The notes under the pieces: model-generated | What the model saw: only the letters and a program-made list of their open reading frames with translations | What the model was told of the DNA's origin: nothing | Databases searched by the model: none | In this document: piece after piece, positions 1-10,341 of the stretch | How the letters are laid out: the number at the start of each line of letters is the position of its first letter | How positions within the stretch are numbered: the stretch's first letter is position 1 | Program-made: the position numbers and the translations under genes | Source of the DNA: Bacteroidota bacterium | Lineage (GTDB): Bacteria > Bacteroidota > Bacteroidia > Bacteroidales > WCHB1-69 | Direction: 5' to 3' | NCBI GenBank assembly: GCA_017860455.1 | Contig: JAGDMF010000010.1 | Coordinates: 1-64,000 of the forward strand | Length of the DNA: 64,000 nt

Positions 1-300
1 TGGATTGATAGTGCTGGAAGAACTTTGTTTAACAATTAGGTTAATTGTGATTGTGCTATCACAACCCACAGCATTTGGAATAATCGCAGTTTTAATGCCA
101 CTTGTAGTGTAAACTTGTCCATCAGGAGCGGTGTAAGTGTCACAAACAGTAGTATTGATGGTACTGGAAGAACTTTGTTTTACAGCAAGATTTATCGTAA
201 TGGTGCTATCACAACCCACAACATTTGGAATAATCGCCGTTTTAATGCCACTTGTAGTGTAAACTTGTCCATCAGGAGCTGTGTAAGTGTCACAAACGGT
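1..300 (-). repeat. 150-bp in-frame tandem repeats
   Basis: The sequence repeats with a period of exactly 150 bases. The TVC codons start at 300 and 150 on the minus strand, and the next would start just beyond the edge. Only a few bases differ between units. It encodes the 50-residue repeat of the giant surface protein and continues past the window. Confidence 0.85.
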
Positions 301-339
301 TGGATTGATAGTGCTGGAAGACCACACGCATTTGATCCT
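1..339 (-). CDS. Out-of-frame 3' continuation of the giant subtilase/adhesin (partial, 50-aa repeats)
   Basis: This frame is open from the stop at 340-342 to the left edge and encodes near-identical 50-residue repeats. Each contains TVCDTYTAPDGQVYTTSGIK, then a GCDSTITINL segment and a KQSSSSTIN linker. Such Thr/Ser-rich repeats are common near the C-terminus of large Bacteroidota surface proteins. It has no start of its own, so it is most likely the continuation of the upstream gene after a one-base phase change near 324-342. Either the gene is broken or the repeat junction is mis-assembled. Confidence 0.65.
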
Positions 340-3300
340 TTAACACTTATATCTCCTGAAATTGCAGTTGTGCTATAATCAACAGTAATGGAATTGGTTG
401 TACTTGTTCCTGTTGCTCCATTGGGCAATGTCCAAATGTAAGAACTAGCATATTCTATAACAGGAACAGTGTAAGTAACACTATTTTCACCTTGGCAAAC
501 TGTTGCATTTCCCGAAATTGTTCCTGCATCTACTGGTAGTGGATTTACATTTATTGCTAGATTTGAAGAGTCACCTTTTCCACAACTATTATTTGGTGTG
601 ACTGATATTGTTCCATTATTTGATCCTACTAAAACTTCAATTTGATTTGTCCCTTGACCATTTATTATAGTCCAACCTAAAGGAACACTCCATATAACAG
701 AATTATTAATAGTTACAGAATAATCATAACACAAACGAGCTGCATTACTTAAACTAGGACATCCATTTACAATAGCTTCTGTATTAGATAATCCAGTTCC
801 AATAGCTGTTCCAGTAGCTCCAATAGAAGTGCCATAACAACCCCAATCTGCAGTCATACTATTGATTGATACTTCATAATATGTGTTTACATTATTTTGA
901 TTATTTTCAATATGAAATATAAACCCACCTGCTGGCCCAACATCCCTTAATTGATAACTTGTTGAAGAATTAAACATACGAATAGGATAAAAAGTCATAT
1001 TTTGTCCATTCCATTTAACTTCTCCTTGTTGGCTGTTCCAATAGAAATTATGAAATAAGGCATAATTTTGATCTAATTCAGTACTAGTCCAATACAGACC
1101 ATTACCACTACCAAATCCACCTAAACCAAATAAATATATTTTTTTTCGTACAGAATCTAATTCATCTTTGGAGGGTAAAAACCAATCATCATATATCGTA
1201 GTTTGATTGTTGACAGAATAGGCTACAATGCTGTTTTCACATGGTGAACTTGGTCCATTAATTATGCCAACACCATCCGGTAATGAATTAACAAATATAC
1301 TCATATTTGAAGCTATTCCTTCTCCACATGAGTTTGTTCCTTTAACAGTTATATATCCGGAAACAGCAGTAGTTCCATAATTTACAGAAATTGAATTTGT
1401 TGTACTATTACCGATAGCTCCATCTGGCAAAGTCCATACATAAGAAGTTGCATTGGGGATGTTCGGTATAGAATAAAATACAGAACTATCTCCTTGACAA
1501 ACAATTGCATTTCCTGAAATAACTCCTGCAGCTGCTGGAAGTGGCTTTACATTGATTGCTTTAATAGATACAATACCATCTCCACATTCGTTTGTCCCTT
1601 CAATACTAATATTCCCTGAAACAGCAGTAGTTCCATAACTAACATTGATTGAATTCGTAATACTTGATCCTGTTGCTCCGTTAGGTAAAGTCCATAAGTA
1701 TGATATTGCATTTGTAATAGTTGGTACTGTATATGTTATTTCATTTTGCCCCTGACAAACAGTTGCTTTCCCTGTAATTATTCCTGCAGCAGCTGGAAGT
1801 GCATTAACAATGATCTCTTTTGTTGAAATAGCACCAACCCCACATGTATTTATACCCTTAACTGTAATGTTACCGGAAATAGCATAAGCTTCATAATTAA
1901 CAGTAATTGAATTAGATGTACTTGACCCTATTACTCCAAAAGGTAAAGTCCAAACATAAGATTCTGCATTTGGAATAAGAGGAACAGTGTATGTTATAGC
2001 AGATTGTCCCTGACAAACAATTGAATCTCCAATTATAACCCCTGCAGCAGAAGGAAGTGGATTTATTATTACTCCTATATTGGACGGAATACCTTCTCCA
2101 CAAGAATTGATTCCTCTAACAGTAATGTTTCCGGAAACTGTTAATGCATTATAATTCAAATAAATTGAATTTGATAACGTTGTCGTTTCTTCTCCATCTG
2201 GGAAATGCCATAAATATGCTGTAGCATTTGCTATTGAAGGAATACTATATAAAACTAAATTTTCTCCATGACAAACAAGAGTATTACCAGAAATTGGTCC
2301 TGCAGCTTCGGGATGTGAATTAACCGTAATTTCTCTTATAGAAACAGGACCTTCTCCACATGAATTGATTCCTTTAACACTAATCTCTCCTGAAGTTGCT
2401 GTTGCTCCATAATTAACAGTTATTGTATTGCTTGTACTTGTTCCTGTTGCTCCATTTGGTAAGGCCCAAATATAAGAAGTAGCATTTTGAATTAGAGGAA
2501 CTGAGTATGTTACAAAACTGTCTCCTTGACAAACATTTGAACTACCTGAAATTAATCCAACAGATCCAGGAAGAGGTAAATTACAAATAAAATTGGCGAC
2601 TAAATTTCTATTATTTGATAGAACAAATGAATAATTTGCATCAGTAGAAACGACATTTCCATTTTCTGTCCAATTAGTAAAAATGTATCCACTGTTTGCA
2701 GTTGCAGTTACTGTTCTTATGCTACCACCAAAGAAAACACCACTTCCAGTTGTTGTCCCTCCAATAGAAGGATTAGAAGAAGTTTGAATAGTAAAATCTT
2801 CAGTAATTGGTGCTCCTGATACATTTATTGTCATTGTATTTGATGCTAAAATAAAAGTGTTATTACAGTATTGGAAACCATTACCACCATAAGATAATCC
2901 TGCGGTATAATTAGTTGAGTTATCTGTAATATTACAACTGGCATTAGCACCTACTAAGTTATAAATGATAGAATATTGACCAGGTTGAGAAAATGCATTG
3001 ATATCCACTGTTATGAATCTATCGTTAAAGAAATGCATATAGAACCAGTTGTATGCATTTGTATTCCAATTAACGAAATACCCATTATAAGGAGGAAATT
3101 GAGCAGTGTTTGCAAAAGGATATGTTCCAATAGAAAAAGGATTGAAATAAGTGTTACTTGGATTTGGGTTATTTATTCCGATTTGTTCAGTAAAGTAACT
3201 AACACTCAAGTATTGGTCTGTTAAATATTGCCCAAGATCTGTAAGAGCAACACCATCTTTGTAAACTTGGAATTGGATTTGAGCACGACGATTAAGATCT

Positions 3301-6300
3301 CCACATGCATCCACTTTAATATAGAATTTGGTATCTTGGCCTGTAGTAACATTTAGTTCATTGTTAGGAGTTGCTGCTTGATCAGTGTATAGGTTCAAAC
3401 TTGAAAAGTTATTACCAACCGTATTGACCGCCAAAGTTCTTGCAGTTCCATAGCCACATGAGTTTGATGGAGTAACTGTAATATTGCCATTACCTGAACC
3501 TGCGGTTACAGTTACTGAATTGGTAGTGCCACCCGAAGTTTGTGTCCAACCAGATGGAAAAGTCCATGTGTATGAATAGGTGTCTGTATTTTGAATAATA
3601 TCAATATCATCAATAAAAAATCTACTATTTGCATCTTGAAACCCTTCGAATATTATTGTTGTTAAAGCTGTTCCTCCAGAAGCAATAATTATAAATTCAC
3701 TCATTACTGTACTGCTCAACTCAGAAACAATGTACTCAGTCGAATTAACAATAACTTTCATTTGTGACTGATCATTTCCCCATTTTCTAGCTTTAAACTT
3801 AATAGTAAAGACGCCACCATTACCAGATAAATCTAAAGATGGAGTCATAATAAATCCTTTTACTGAAGATGTTCCAAGTTTAACTTTGCCATTTGATTGA
3901 TATATCTTATAAGCTGTCCAGTTTGGTGTTGAAGTAAAAGAATTTAAAGAAGAACTGATATCAGTTATATTTGAATCAATTATTAAATTGAAATTTTCAG
4001 AAATTAAACTTATAGGAATAATTGCTGATCCGGATGGAATAGAATATGTTTGAGAAGATCCTGGACAAACAGAAGTCATCCCATTAATTGTTTGTGGCTG
4101 CGGCGGAACTGTTATCACATTTACATCTATAGATCTTTGAATACTTGCACCACATGCATTAAAAGCAGTTAAAGTAATTGTACCTCCACTTAACCCTGGT
4201 GTGCAGGTAATTGAATTGGTTGATGAATTTCCTGTCCACCCATTTGGTAATGTCCAAATGTAAGAAATTGTGTCATTAGAATAATCAATCAGGTCCTGAT
4301 TAATAGGTGAAGACATGATATGAATAGTAGTATCAATTATAAATGGTGCAGTATAAGTTATGGAGCTTTGTCCTTGACAAATAACGGTATCCCCAAAAAT
4401 CATTCCCATTAAAGGAGTATCTTGGAAAATATGAGGATAAATTGAAAGAGGAGTACTTGAGCCACAGATGTTATTTGCAATTACATAAATGGTTGGAATA
4501 ACAATTTCCATTAAATATGAATTATTATTAATTTGAACAATAGGACTATATGTAATTGAAATAGAATCTGTGATTGAAAAACCATTAAAATTCGATGGTA
4601 AAATCCATGTATAATCACTTACGTCACCTGTCGTTGAAACATTTATCGTTTTTTCTTCATTAGAACAGAAGGAAATGTTTTCAGATAATAAAACAGGTTC
4701 ATTTGGTACAGATTTTACAGTAATAGGTAATATAGAAACAGGTCCATCACCACAGGAATTATTATCTTTTACTGTAATATTTCCTGAAACTGCTGATATG
4801 CTATAATTTATAGTTATACTATTTGGGGTACTTGTTTCAATATTTGTCCCGTTTGGAGTTGTCCAAATATAATTAGTTGCATTTGGATTATTTGTTATGG
4901 AATAAGTTACAGAGGTTTGACCTTTACAAACAGTAGTACTACCAGTAATTACTCCTGGTTGTACAGGAGGGGGATTTATGGTTACTGTTGCACTTCCTTG
5001 CGTTCCCCAACCGCAACTATTAAAAGCTCTGAAATAATATGTTCCCGACGAGGTGACTGTCTGGCTAGACAAAGGTATCGCAGTTGATGTCCCATTGCTA
5101 GTGGTGCCCTGCCAGTATATCGTACTGCCGTTATCGCCAATTGCAGTTAATGTTGCTCCGTTACAAAATGTTCCTCCACCGCTAACGTTCACTGAGGCAG
5201 GAGTAGTATTTATGGTTACAGTTAAAGACCTGCTTGTGCCATTGCCACAAGAATTGTAAGGAGTTACTACAATACTTTGTGAACCTGCAGTATTCCATGT
5301 GACTATAATAGTATTGCCACTTCCCGTAAAAGTGCCACCGCTTACTGACCAGTTATAAGTAACACCTCCAACGTTGGTAACAGAATATGTTTGTGTGCCT
5401 CCTCCTAAACAAACACTGGTGTTTCCAACAATTACGGAAGGCTGAGCAGGAAAACCTGTTACAATTACAGTTAGAGTGCGCGAAGTACCTGAGCCGCAAT
5501 TTATATTTGGAGTTACTGTAATTGTTTTGGCTCCCGAACTTGTGAAAACAATATTTACACTATTGGTGCCTTGTCCTGAGATAACTGCACCTCCAGTTAC
5601 ACTCCATGTATAAGTTACACCAGACACATTGGTAACGCTATAGGTTTGTGTGGACGACTGGCAGACTGTTGTATTTCCATTTATAGAAGAAGGTTGAGAC
5701 GGAATGTTACATACAACCGTAAAGTTTTTGATGTATATATTATTGCCCTCGTTCGTTTCTATTACTTGCCCGTTTCCATCAACTATCATTTTAAGTTCAT
5801 ACGTACCGGGTTGAAGTTGCCCAATATTGATATCATTAGCATAAGTATAATTATTTGCATTAAGACCTGGTGTGTTAAATGTATAAACCAATGAATTATT
5901 GAGATATAAATAAGAAACAAAACTATTGGTAATATTTTGGTTTGATATGTTAGAAAAGGCAACATCTACATAAACATTGTTAGTAGAATAAATGGTTGTA
6001 GCATCAGTATTTGTTCCGGTAGTTACCGATGTTACAAGTGGTGCAGACCATCCATTTGGAGTATATTGTAAAAGATCAGGATAAATAGGGCTCACATAGA
6101 TTGACTTTACATACTCATTGTCATTTTCATTGCTTTCTTCAATGTTGAGTCCATAGTCAACCACCATCTTTATTTCGTGCCATCCGGCAGAAAGAGGTCC
6201 AACATTTATATCCTCAACCCATTCGTAATCGTAAGGTTGCAGTCCTGCTGAATTTGTATTATAAACGATACTTTCATCAACATAAATATATGTGTTATAT

Positions 6301-9300
6301 GCTCCGCATGGAGCATCACTATCCTCAATTTGGCAGGCATCAATATAAATATTATCAGCAGTAGTGAAGCTACCTGAATTTGCATGTGTACCAAGGGATA
6401 TTGATGCTATCAATGGTTCATCCCACCCTGAAGGTTTATACGGTTTAAGGTTTGGTAAGTAACGGTAAATAGTTGCTTCAAGTGAGTATGTACCATCGTT
6501 GCCAGTAGTATTAGAATATGGTCTTACACGAAAATATAAACTACCACCGTCTAATACTTCAAAAGTAGGCTGCTGAAAATCTTCATAATCAGACCAATCT
6601 GAACCATCAAAATAACGGTATTCCATATCCCCTGTATATGTGATTCCGTCATCTGAATCCCAGCTATCATGTAAACGCGATACTACTGTATAATAATATC
6701 CTGACGGTAGGTCTATTCTATAATAATCATCCCAATCATCTTCAGCATCATCTAAACAAGCGTCATCGGTTTTAAAATAAAATTCATCGTTTGTAAAATA
6801 AACAGGTTGTATCAAATAACTCGAATTACTTGAATTATTAGGTTCATAAGGATCATTACATGAATTGTTCTGACAAGCAAAAATTCTAAGTTGATTTAAA
6901 GGAGTGTAAGGGCCCCAACCTGCCGCATTTCTACTTCTTACTATAAAGAATAAATCAGCATTATACTGATAATTATTTTCAATTGGATATGTAAACGATG
7001 GTTGCGTAAATAACTCTGATACTTGTATTTGACCTGAACTATTTGTAAAAGCAAGCTCATATTCAATAACATTACAATCAGATTGAGCCGTCCAGGTAAT
7101 AACAAGATCATTCCCTGCACATCCATGATGAAAGTATAACCCTGCTAAGGTAGGACCCAAAATAGATGTAATTGGTAGTGAGCAACTGCTCGAACAACTC
7201 CCAGTATATAAAGTTCTATAAGCTGTATAATTTGTAGAAACTTGGTTGGTTACATCATAAGCTTTAACACACCAATAGTATGTAGTATTTGGGTGCGCCT
7301 CTGTCCAAGTGAAAGAAGAAGAAGAATTCAGGTTTTGGTTATACACAGTTGTATTAAAACCATCAGATGCATTCCATGAGTTTGAAGTAGAAATTTGTAT
7401 GCGGTATTTTACATTGCTTATATTGGATGACCAGGAAAAATTAATTCCTGAACAGGATAAACCGCTTGTTTCATTAGCAGGTGAACTAAGAGTAAGTGAT
7501 GTTGCATTTTGATTAAGTGTAAAATTGTTTGTTGTGCTCCCGCAGGTTGCAGTGAGGGTGCAACTACGGCTGCTTAGTGAGCCATTTGCCAAATAAGTAA
7601 TTGTAATAGTAGCGTTACCATTACCACTAGAAGGTGAAATATTAGTTATCCAAGGGCAGCTTTCACTTATGGTCCAGTTGCCACTACCTGTAAGCAAAAA
7701 TGTGGTAGTGCCCGCCAGATAGCTAACAGTTTTGCTGGATGGCGAAACAGATACTGTACAGGTTTGCACAGGGGAAGTGTAACGGTAAGCTAGAGTGTAA
7801 GTCCCATTAATCCAATTTGAAGCCTTTACTTTTAAATACACATCTCCAACGTAAGTAGCAGTCCAATCAATTACTTCGGTATTTGATGGATTTGAACATA
7901 TTGATGTTGCTGCAGTAATGGGGTTACAATCATAGTCAAGCAAAACCAATGAAGTTTCAAAATTTGCAGTTGCTCCATTACCACAACCTGTTTTAAAAGT
8001 ATAAGTATTACCGCTTGTTACATGAATTTTATAAATAATCCATAACTCGTCAATCAGGGTTTTTGTATCTGTTTGCCATGAAGTTGTTGGTATTAAAATA
8101 TCATTATAATCAGGGCATGAGGTAGTCAGCAAAGCTGAGTAAACAGCTTTCTCTGCATTAATTCTACCATAACCTAAATCTTGACTCCAGGTACCGTTGG
8201 GTTGTAACCCATTGTAACTATATGTGTAGCCCCCAACCTTATCGCATGTAACTTCTAATATGGATCGTGCATCTTGATAGGTGAGATTTGGATTCGTTGA
8301 AAATATTAATGCCATGACTCCTGCTGCCACTGGGCAAGCTGCAGAGGTGCCGTGGAAAGATGGATTGTAGTTACCACCATTGGGGACATTACCATAATCA
8401 ACACAAGGAAGAATTCCACATGCAGAACCAGATTCACCTGCAATGTCCGTAGTATAAATTTTTACTCCTGGTGCTGAGACATCAAGACCTACACCATAAT
8501 TTCCTCCCCAATTTTCGCCATCACAGGAAGTAGGAGATTTTCGTTGATCACACATACTTGTAGCACCAACAGCAATTGTATTTGTGTTTGATGCAGGATA
8601 GGCTATTGTCGAAGAGTTGCTATTTCCTGTAGCAGAAAAGAATGGTGTTCCATTTCCACTTCTCCCTATAGTAATAGAATTAGAAATTGCAGTATTGATT
8701 AAACTATTACTGCTACCAAATCCATTAGAATTACTAATCACATCTGCATTATTATATGCCCATGTAATACCATTTGAGATTGAATTGCCTGTAGCAGACC
8801 AATGGCCCGCTGTATCGTAAATCGTACCGATTTTTACTGCAATAATTTTACAGTTATAGGCTATTCCCGCTAATCCTTGAGAATTATTCCCGGTAGCTTT
8901 AATTATTCCTGCACAGTTTATGCCATGAGCATCCCCTTTATATCCAGTAGAATTAAAACCAGTACCTGTTGCATCATAAGTACTATAAAATGAAATATCA
9001 GGATGTATAAATTCTGCCACACTTCCAAAACAATCTAGTACTGCTACCTTAATATTTGAACTGCCTCCTGGACTTATTTGCCATGCATTTACAACATGTA
9101 TAGAAGCATTTGCATTACCTGATGGAATATTTGATAAATTATATCCCGGATAATTAGATCCTGTATTGTTTAAATACCACTGCCAATTGTAATAAGGATC
9201 GTTTGTTAGTTGTTTACAAAAATACACAAAATCTGGTTCTGCAAAGTTAAACAGATTAAGAAGCTGTAAATGCTTAGCTATTTCAAAAGAGTTGCCTGAT

Positions 9301-9860
9301 GAGTTTTTATTTACATAGCACCTGATTATCTGCCCTTCACTTTGACCAATCTCTAAATTGTAAAGTTTAGCGTAATACTTCAATGTATCTATATCGGTTG
9401 GTTTTCTTAAACTTACAAATAACATATTATACAGTGCCTGCATTTGTTCATTTTTGTACGTTAAGACAGGTGCTACATATTTTATTATTGAGGACTGCTG
9501 TATTTTCTTAATTGTGTTAAAATAGGATTCATCAGTTACTCCTGAGTCTAATTGTGCTATTGTAATAGATTCTGTAAGAAATTCCCAATCGGTTTGGTAA
9601 CGTTTAAAAACACCTTTACTATTTTTTAAAAACTCCGCCCTTTGTTCATTTGTTACATCATCTTCAAAACAAATAGTTATTTTGCTTTTATCTATAGTAA
9701 AATGAACGATACCTTCTGGTAATAAAATATTGTAATCCTCAATCCCGAGTTTAACGTTCTGACCATACAAGCTTACTGTTGCAATAAAAACAAGGAGGAA
9801 AACAGAGATTAAAATTTTTGTATAAATTGAGAATAGGTTTATTGATTTGATTGTTTTCAT
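192..9860 (-). CDS. Giant secreted subtilase/adhesin, multidomain (3' end frameshifted)
   Basis: Secreted serine protease fused to a very long chain of beta-sandwich modules. Seen: signal peptide (about 1-34); peptidase S8 domain at about 250-560 with Asp in AVLDCF (~274), His in DAHGINCAGI (~312) and Ser in HGTSAACP (~505). Then come a PPC-like module, a BACON-like module (~705-790), FN3-like modules, a second PPC-like stretch, and two CARDB-type domains (~1140-1385). Many PKD-like/Ig-like repeats follow (~1385-2340 and 2425-3170), each opening with VCxG and closing with a CGxG motif, with an InlB-type repeat at ~2350-2425 and an Lcl/DUF1566-like island at ~2880-3046. The last ~45 residues (after GSNACG) read in a wrong frame; the repeat-coding frame continues in another phase to the window edge. 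Likely T9SS cargo, but the C-terminal sorting domain would lie outside the window. Domain names are from recognition, not searches. Confidence 0.9.
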   Translation of the reverse strand: MKTIKSINLFSIYTKILISVFLLVFIATVSLYGQNVKLGIEDYNILLPEGIVHFTIDKSKITICFEDDVTNEQRAEFLKNSKGVFKRYQTDWEFLTESITIAQLDSGVTDESYFNTIKKIQQSSIIKYVAPVLTYKNEQMQALYNMLFVSLRKPTDIDTLKYYAKLYNLEIGQSEGQIIRCYVNKNSSGNSFEIAKHLQLLNLFNFAEPDFVYFCKQLTNDPYYNWQWYLNNTGSNYPGYNLSNIPSGNANASIHVVNAWQISPGGSSNIKVAVLDCFGSVAEFIHPDISFYSTYDATGTGFNSTGYKGDAHGINCAGIIKATGNNSQGLAGIAYNCKIIAVKIGTIYDTAGHWSATGNSISNGITWAYNNADVISNSNGFGSSNSLINTAISNSITIGRSGNGTPFFSATGNSNSSTIAYPASNTNTIAVGATSMCDQRKSPTSCDGENWGGNYGVGLDVSAPGVKIYTTDIAGESGSACGILPCVDYGNVPNGGNYNPSFHGTSAACPVAAGVMALIFSTNPNLTYQDARSILEVTCDKVGGYTYSYNGLQPNGTWSQDLGYGRINAEKAVYSALLTTSCPDYNDILIPTTSWQTDTKTLIDELWIIYKIHVTSGNTYTFKTGCGNGATANFETSLVLLDYDCNPITAATSICSNPSNTEVIDWTATYVGDVYLKVKASNWINGTYTLAYRYTSPVQTCTVSVSPSSKTVSYLAGTTTFLLTGSGNWTISESCPWITNISPSSGNGNATITITYLANGSLSSRSCTLTATCGSTTNNFTLNQNATSLTLSSPANETSGLSCSGINFSWSSNISNVKYRIQISTSNSWNASDGFNTTVYNQNLNSSSSFTWTEAHPNTTYYWCVKAYDVTNQVSTNYTAYRTLYTGSCSSSCSLPITSILGPTLAGLYFHHGCAGNDLVITWTAQSDCNVIEYELAFTNSSGQIQVSELFTQPSFTYPIENNYQYNADLFFIVRSRNAAGWGPYTPLNQLRIFACQNNSCNDPYEPNNSSNSSYLIQPVYFTNDEFYFKTDDACLDDAEDDWDDYYRIDLPSGYYYTVVSRLHDSWDSDDGITYTGDMEYRYFDGSDWSDYEDFQQPTFEVLDGGSLYFRVRPYSNTTGNDGTYSLEATIYRYLPNLKPYKPSGWDEPLIASISLGTHANSGSFTTADNIYIDACQIEDSDAPCGAYNTYIYVDESIVYNTNSAGLQPYDYEWVEDINVGPLSAGWHEIKMVVDYGLNIEESNENDNEYVKSIYVSPIYPDLLQYTPNGWSAPLVTSVTTGTNTDATTIYSTNNVYVDVAFSNISNQNITNSFVSYLYLNNSLVYTFNTPGLNANNYTYANDINIGQLQPGTYELKMIVDGNGQVIETNEGNNIYIKNFTVVCNIPSQPSSINGNTTVCQSSTQTYSVTNVSGVTYTWSVTGGAVISGQGTNSVNIVFTSSGAKTITVTPNINCGSGTSRTLTVIVTGFPAQPSVIVGNTSVCLGGGTQTYSVTNVGGVTYNWSVSGGTFTGSGNTIIVTWNTAGSQSIVVTPYNSCGNGTSRSLTVTINTTPASVNVSGGGTFCNGATLTAIGDNGSTIYWQGTTSNGTSTAIPLSSQTVTSSGTYYFRAFNSCGWGTQGSATVTINPPPVQPGVITGSTTVCKGQTSVTYSITNNPNATNYIWTTPNGTNIETSTPNSITINYSISAVSGNITVKDNNSCGDGPVSILPITVKSVPNEPVLLSENISFCSNEEKTINVSTTGDVSDYTWILPSNFNGFSITDSISITYSPIVQINNNSYLMEIVIPTIYVIANNICGSSTPLSIYPHIFQDTPLMGMIFGDTVICQGQSSITYTAPFIIDTTIHIMSSPINQDLIDYSNDTISYIWTLPNGWTGNSSTNSITCTPGLSGGTITLTAFNACGASIQRSIDVNVITVPPQPQTINGMTSVCPGSSQTYSIPSGSAIIPISLISENFNLIIDSNITDISSSLNSFTSTPNWTAYKIYQSNGKVKLGTSSVKGFIMTPSLDLSGNGGVFTIKFKARKWGNDQSQMKVIVNSTEYIVSELSSTVMSEFIIIASGGTALTTIIFEGFQDANSRFFIDDIDIIQNTDTYSYTWTFPSGWTQTSGGTTNSVTVTAGSGNGNITVTPSNSCGYGTARTLAVNTVGNNFSSLNLYTDQAATPNNELNVTTGQDTKFYIKVDACGDLNRRAQIQFQVYKDGVALTDLGQYLTDQYLSVSYFTEQIGINNPNPSNTYFNPFSIGTYPFANTAQFPPYNGYFVNWNTNAYNWFYMHFFNDRFITVDINAFSQPGQYSIIYNLVGANASCNITDNSTNYTAGLSYGGNGFQYCNNTFILASNTMTINVSGAPITEDFTIQTSSNPSIGGTTTGSGVFFGGSIRTVTATANSGYIFTNWTENGNVVSTDANYSFVLSNNRNLVANFICNLPLPGSVGLISGSSNVCQGDSFVTYSVPLIQNATSYIWALPNGATGTSTSNTITVNYGATATSGEISVKGINSCGEGPVSIREITVNSHPEAAGPISGNTLVCHGENLVLYSIPSIANATAYLWHFPDGEETTTLSNSIYLNYNALTVSGNITVRGINSCGEGIPSNIGVIINPLPSAAGVIIGDSIVCQGQSAITYTVPLIPNAESYVWTLPFGVIGSSTSNSITVNYEAYAISGNITVKGINTCGVGAISTKEIIVNALPAAAGIITGKATVCQGQNEITYTVPTITNAISYLWTLPNGATGSSITNSINVSYGTTAVSGNISIEGTNECGDGIVSIKAINVKPLPAAAGVISGNAIVCQGDSSVFYSIPNIPNATSYVWTLPDGAIGNSTTNSISVNYGTTAVSGYITVKGTNSCGEGIASNMSIFVNSLPDGVGIINGPSSPCENSIVAYSVNNQTTIYDDWFLPSKDELDSVRKKIYLFGLGGFGSGNGLYWTSTELDQNYALFHNFYWNSQQGEVKWNGQNMTFYPIRMFNSSTSYQLRDVGPAGGFIFHIENNQNNVNTYYEVSINSMTADWGCYGTSIGATGTAIGTGLSNTEAIVNGCPSLSNAARLCYDYSVTINNSVIWSVPLGWTIINGQGTNQIEVLVGSNNGTISVTPNNSCGKGDSSNLAINVNPLPVDAGTISGNATVCQGENSVTYTVPVIEYASSYIWTLPNGATGTSTTNSITVDYSTTAISGDISVKGSNACGLPALSIQPFVTLTQLLMDKFTLQVALKRRLFQMLWVVIAPLR

Positions 9861-9883
9861 AAATTTTTAGATTTAAATGGAGT

Positions 9884-10009
9884 AACCCGTTGTGATATTG
9901 AAAACATAACTATTTAACAGTCAGATTGAGCAAACTCTAAATCTGAACCGTCAATATTTCATAAATATTTGAAATTGTATGATTTCGTATTATCATAACA
10001 CAACGTGTT
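9884..10009. repeat. Imperfect 15-bp inverted repeat between two genes
   Basis: Arms at 9884-9898 (AACCCGTTGTGATAT) and 9995-10009 (ATAACACAACGTGTT) match at 13 of 15 positions in inverted orientation, about 96 bases apart. They lie between the giant protease gene and the zinc-ribbon gene. The role is unknown; this could be a remnant of an interspersed repeat. Confidence 0.35.
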
Positions 10010-10014
10010 GTCTA

Positions 10015-10317
10015 TTAATAATATATTATTCTTTTAAAAAGGAGATCTTTTGCCTTATCGTTAAATTCATCAATAGCTAAAATTTTCAACAAGATAGGTA
10101 TTGTTTCCTTGTATAAGGAGATCTCAAAAAGAAAATCAGCATATTTATGTAAAATAGTAACATTTAATGGATCTATTTTAAGTTGTTCTTCCAAAACAGA
10201 CTTCATTGCAATGTCCTTCTGCTCAATATCATATTCATGTATTAAACGGGTTCCGCAATTTTTGCAAAAATTTTTTTCATCAGGAAAAACCAAATTACAA
10301 GATTCACATTTTTTCAT
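10015..10317 (-). CDS. Zinc-ribbon / TPR-like small protein
   Basis: A 100-residue protein that begins with a double-CxxC zinc ribbon: CESC at 4-7 and CKNC at 18-21, followed by GTRL. An alpha-helical part (~35-98) looks like about one and a half TPR units (ILHKYADFLFEISLYKE, TIPILLKILAIDEFNDKA). It probably serves as a small scaffold or adaptor; no enzymatic residues are visible. It is the last gene of a minus-strand group of small membrane/envelope genes. No specific function can be assigned. Confidence 0.7.
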   Translation of the reverse strand: MKKCESCNLVFPDEKNFCKNCGTRLIHEYDIEQKDIAMKSVLEEQLKIDPLNVTILHKYADFLFEISLYKETIPILLKILAIDEFNDKAKDLLFKRIIYY

Positions 10318-10341
10318 GATTAATTATTTGTTGATTAAACA

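Noticed and set aside
115..378. Plus-strand open frame of 87 residues over the 150-bp repeats
   Set aside because: Antisense shadow of the repeat-coding frame; no family or promoter support.
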